Of a stretch of 64,000 nucleotides of DNA, positions 62,550 to 64,000 are shown piece by piece. The position numbers and the translations under genes were made by a program. Where the stretch lies: positions 5,566 through 69,565 of the forward strand of contig NZ_LMTZ01000085.1 in NCBI RefSeq assembly GCF_001456025.1, read 5' to 3'. Numbering within the stretch: position 1 is the stretch's first letter; each line of letters starts with the position of its first letter. This stretch comes from Mastigocoleus testarum BC008 (GTDB lineage: Bacteria; Cyanobacteriota; Cyanobacteriia; Cyanobacteriales; Nostocaceae). The notes beneath the pieces were generated by a model, which saw only the letters and a list, made by a program, of their open reading frames with translations, ran no database searches and was not told the DNA's origin.

Positions 62550-62777
62550 TTAAAATAATACATATAAGGATTCACAAACTACTACTTGCATTTCAAATTG
62601 GTGAGAAAAACGTTTAACTTGATTCTAACTGTAAAAAAAGGTATAAGTGTTATCTATGTGCGAAGCAACTTCTAAGTAATTTTGCTCTCAGAAAATTTAT
62701 CTAATACTAGTCATTTTTGTCTCTTATTTGTCACTTTATCTTGATAGTGTCCCTAAAGGAGTTTAGCGTTAGTTGTT

Positions 62778-64000
62778 ATGAATCCTTTAGTTCAAGGTCA
62801 AGACTATATTGTTTATCACTTTGACGGTAACAATAACGATAGAGACGATATTTCTGCATTACCAGTAACAGCATCATTGGCAAATGCAGCTGGTTTAGAA
62901 AAGAAATCGTTTATGTTTTATAACAACAACTTGAGCGAAAAAAATAATAACGCTCAGGTGCAAGATATGCGTGAAAGTGCTGCTTTTGCCGAAAAACTTG
63001 GGATTAAAACTTTCGACTACCAACAGAATACAAATGCAACGACAGACAAATTAGTACAAATATTCAATTCAGGTAAAAAAGTACTCTCAATTGAGGGTGG
63101 TCCGATGGAAGCTGTTTACAGAGCGTTAGAACAAACATCTCCCGAAAACCTGAAAAACATTACTTTGTTATCCCATTCTAGCTGGAATGAAAATCGCAAC
63201 GTCATCAACAGACCAGGAATTAAAGAAACCAGAACTTGGAGTGATTTAAAGAAAGATTTCCCCCAGATTAACTATGTAGATATTGGCGATCAAAATGGAC
63301 GTGGTGATAGTGGTTTTCAGAGCAAGAAGTGGAATTGGTTGGATAACACCAATAATCCCATTTTCAAAGAGATGCGATCGCGAATGAGAGATTCCGGTTA
63401 TGCGGTCAATGACCCTTCAGATGCTGGAATGTTATTTTATGCCATAACTGGTAAAGAGTTTGGCGATCCTAACGATGCTAAAGATTACTTTGCTAAGAAT
63501 CCCCCCTCATTTACCAATAATACCGGTGGTGGTTTACCTCCTACAGATCCTAAACCTCCTACTGGCGAGAATCCTCTGGTAATTGAAGCAGAGGATATGC
63601 AACTTTCTGGAGGGTATCGTGTTGAGAAAGTTAATGCTGCTTCTGGAGGAGAAGTAATCAGTTTATTAGGTGGAAATAATAACGATACCGGTACCGCAAA
63701 ATTTGATTTTACAGGAGATACAGGTACCTATGATCTCAAAATCAGCTACTTTGATGAAAATGATGGTGTGGGTCAGCTGAAAATAAACCAAGATGGTAAA
63801 CAGCTGAAATCTTTCAAGTTAGACAAAGATCTCGGTAGTCCCTTGGCTAACGAGCAAACCAAAACCTTTATGGAGATTAAAGATGTCTCTGTATCAAAAG
63901 GTGATGTTTTCCAAATTCAGGGGATTGAACAAGGTTCTCCTAAAACAGCCGAACATGCAAGGGTTGACAAAATAGAGTTTATTCCCAACAGTGACAATAG
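62778..64000 (+). CDS. Nucleoside-hydrolase-like domain plus CBM6-type domain protein, C-terminus outside window
   Basis: An open frame runs from ATG 62778 to the end of the window (407 codons and two bases), so the gene is incomplete. An AAAGGAG lies 16 nt upstream. Residues ~1-230 resemble the nucleoside-hydrolase-like fold (DYIVYHFDGNNNDRDDISAL, VLSIEGGPMEAVYRALEQ, SDAGMLFYAITGKEFGDPND). A Gly/Pro/Thr linker (NNTGGGLPPTDPKPPTGE) leads to a carbohydrate-binding module of CBM6/35 type from about residue 270 (PLVIEAEDMQLSGGYRVEKV, GTYDLKISYFDENDGVGQLK). A secreted or cell-surface enzyme with a repeat-type C-terminus is likely, but no signal peptide is seen. Confidence 0.75.
   Translation, partial: MNPLVQGQDYIVYHFDGNNNDRDDISALPVTASLANAAGLEKKSFMFYNNNLSEKNNNAQVQDMRESAAFAEKLGIKTFDYQQNTNATTDKLVQIFNSGKKVLSIEGGPMEAVYRALEQTSPENLKNITLLSHSSWNENRNVINRPGIKETRTWSDLKKDFPQINYVDIGDQNGRGDSGFQSKKWNWLDNTNNPIFKEMRSRMRDSGYAVNDPSDAGMLFYAITGKEFGDPNDAKDYFAKNPPSFTNNTGGGLPPTDPKPPTGENPLVIEAEDMQLSGGYRVEKVNAASGGEVISLLGGNNNDTGTAKFDFTGDTGTYDLKISYFDENDGVGQLKINQDGKQLKSFKLDKDLGSPLANEQTKTFMEIKDVSVSKGDVFQIQGIEQGSPKTAEHARVDKIEFIPNSDN

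Overview
The window looks like chromosomal DNA of a filamentous, heterocystous-type cyanobacterium (Nostocales, Rivularia/Calothrix/Nostoc-like). The evidence is frequent GCGATCGC (HIP1) octamers, long tracts of 7-bp repeats (TTGGTAA, AGTAAAA, ATTACTC, CTGACTT) between genes, low GC content, and cyanobacterial core genes with typical gene order (rpoZ near a DUF1818 gene, argB-TPR-DUF3153, ubiX next to an RNB-family gene). Genus assignment is inference.

Layout. 1-3.7 kb: tail of a TPR protein, a tandem palindrome-rich repeat, comB, two tandem paralogous secreted proteins and a MITE-like element. 3.7-13.8 kb, all on the minus strand: part of an extracellular/thylakoid-type contractile injection system (eCIS/tCIS). 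It holds a DUF4159 fusion protein, two overlapping single-pass membrane proteins with Ig-like arrays (one ending in a WD40 propeller), a gp25-like baseplate protein and a gpJ/gp6-like baseplate wedge protein. Sheath, tube, spike, LysM and AAA+ genes are absent here. 14.5-18.1 kb: FAD monooxygenase, calcineurin-like phosphatase, tRNA-Pro(GGG). 18.3-30.7 kb: mostly housekeeping (DUF1818, rpoZ, a PhyH-like oxygenase, TerC, ndk, speA, nucleotidyltransferase, scpA, LapA-like, AI-2E/PerM, pdxH). 30.7-39.9 kb: a TPR membrane protein, the argB cluster, shikimate kinase, a STAND NTPase and small membrane proteins. 40-50.8 kb: ubiX, an RNB/S1 protein whose usual catalytic aspartates are not recognisable, a conserved unknown protein, clpP, a YyaL-like protein and ilvN. 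50.8-56.7 kb: an AT-rich exopolysaccharide pair (glycosyltransferase, Wzc-like kinase) with gene-free flanks of over 1 kb. 56.8-64 kb: a pentapeptide-repeat membrane protein, quinone oxidoreductase, CHAD protein, sugar-nucleotide-type reductase, and the start of a nucleoside-hydrolase-like/CBM protein running off the window.

The most interesting content is the split injection-system locus and its paralogous membrane proteins, which could be membrane-anchoring parts of a baseplate. The intergenic repeats fall into at least four families: heptamer tracts, GC-rich palindromic cassettes inserted into heptamer tracts, a MITE with 12-bp perfect terminal repeats, and a MITE-like element with an internal variable minisatellite. 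All functional calls come from reading translated sequence and motifs; no database search was possible.
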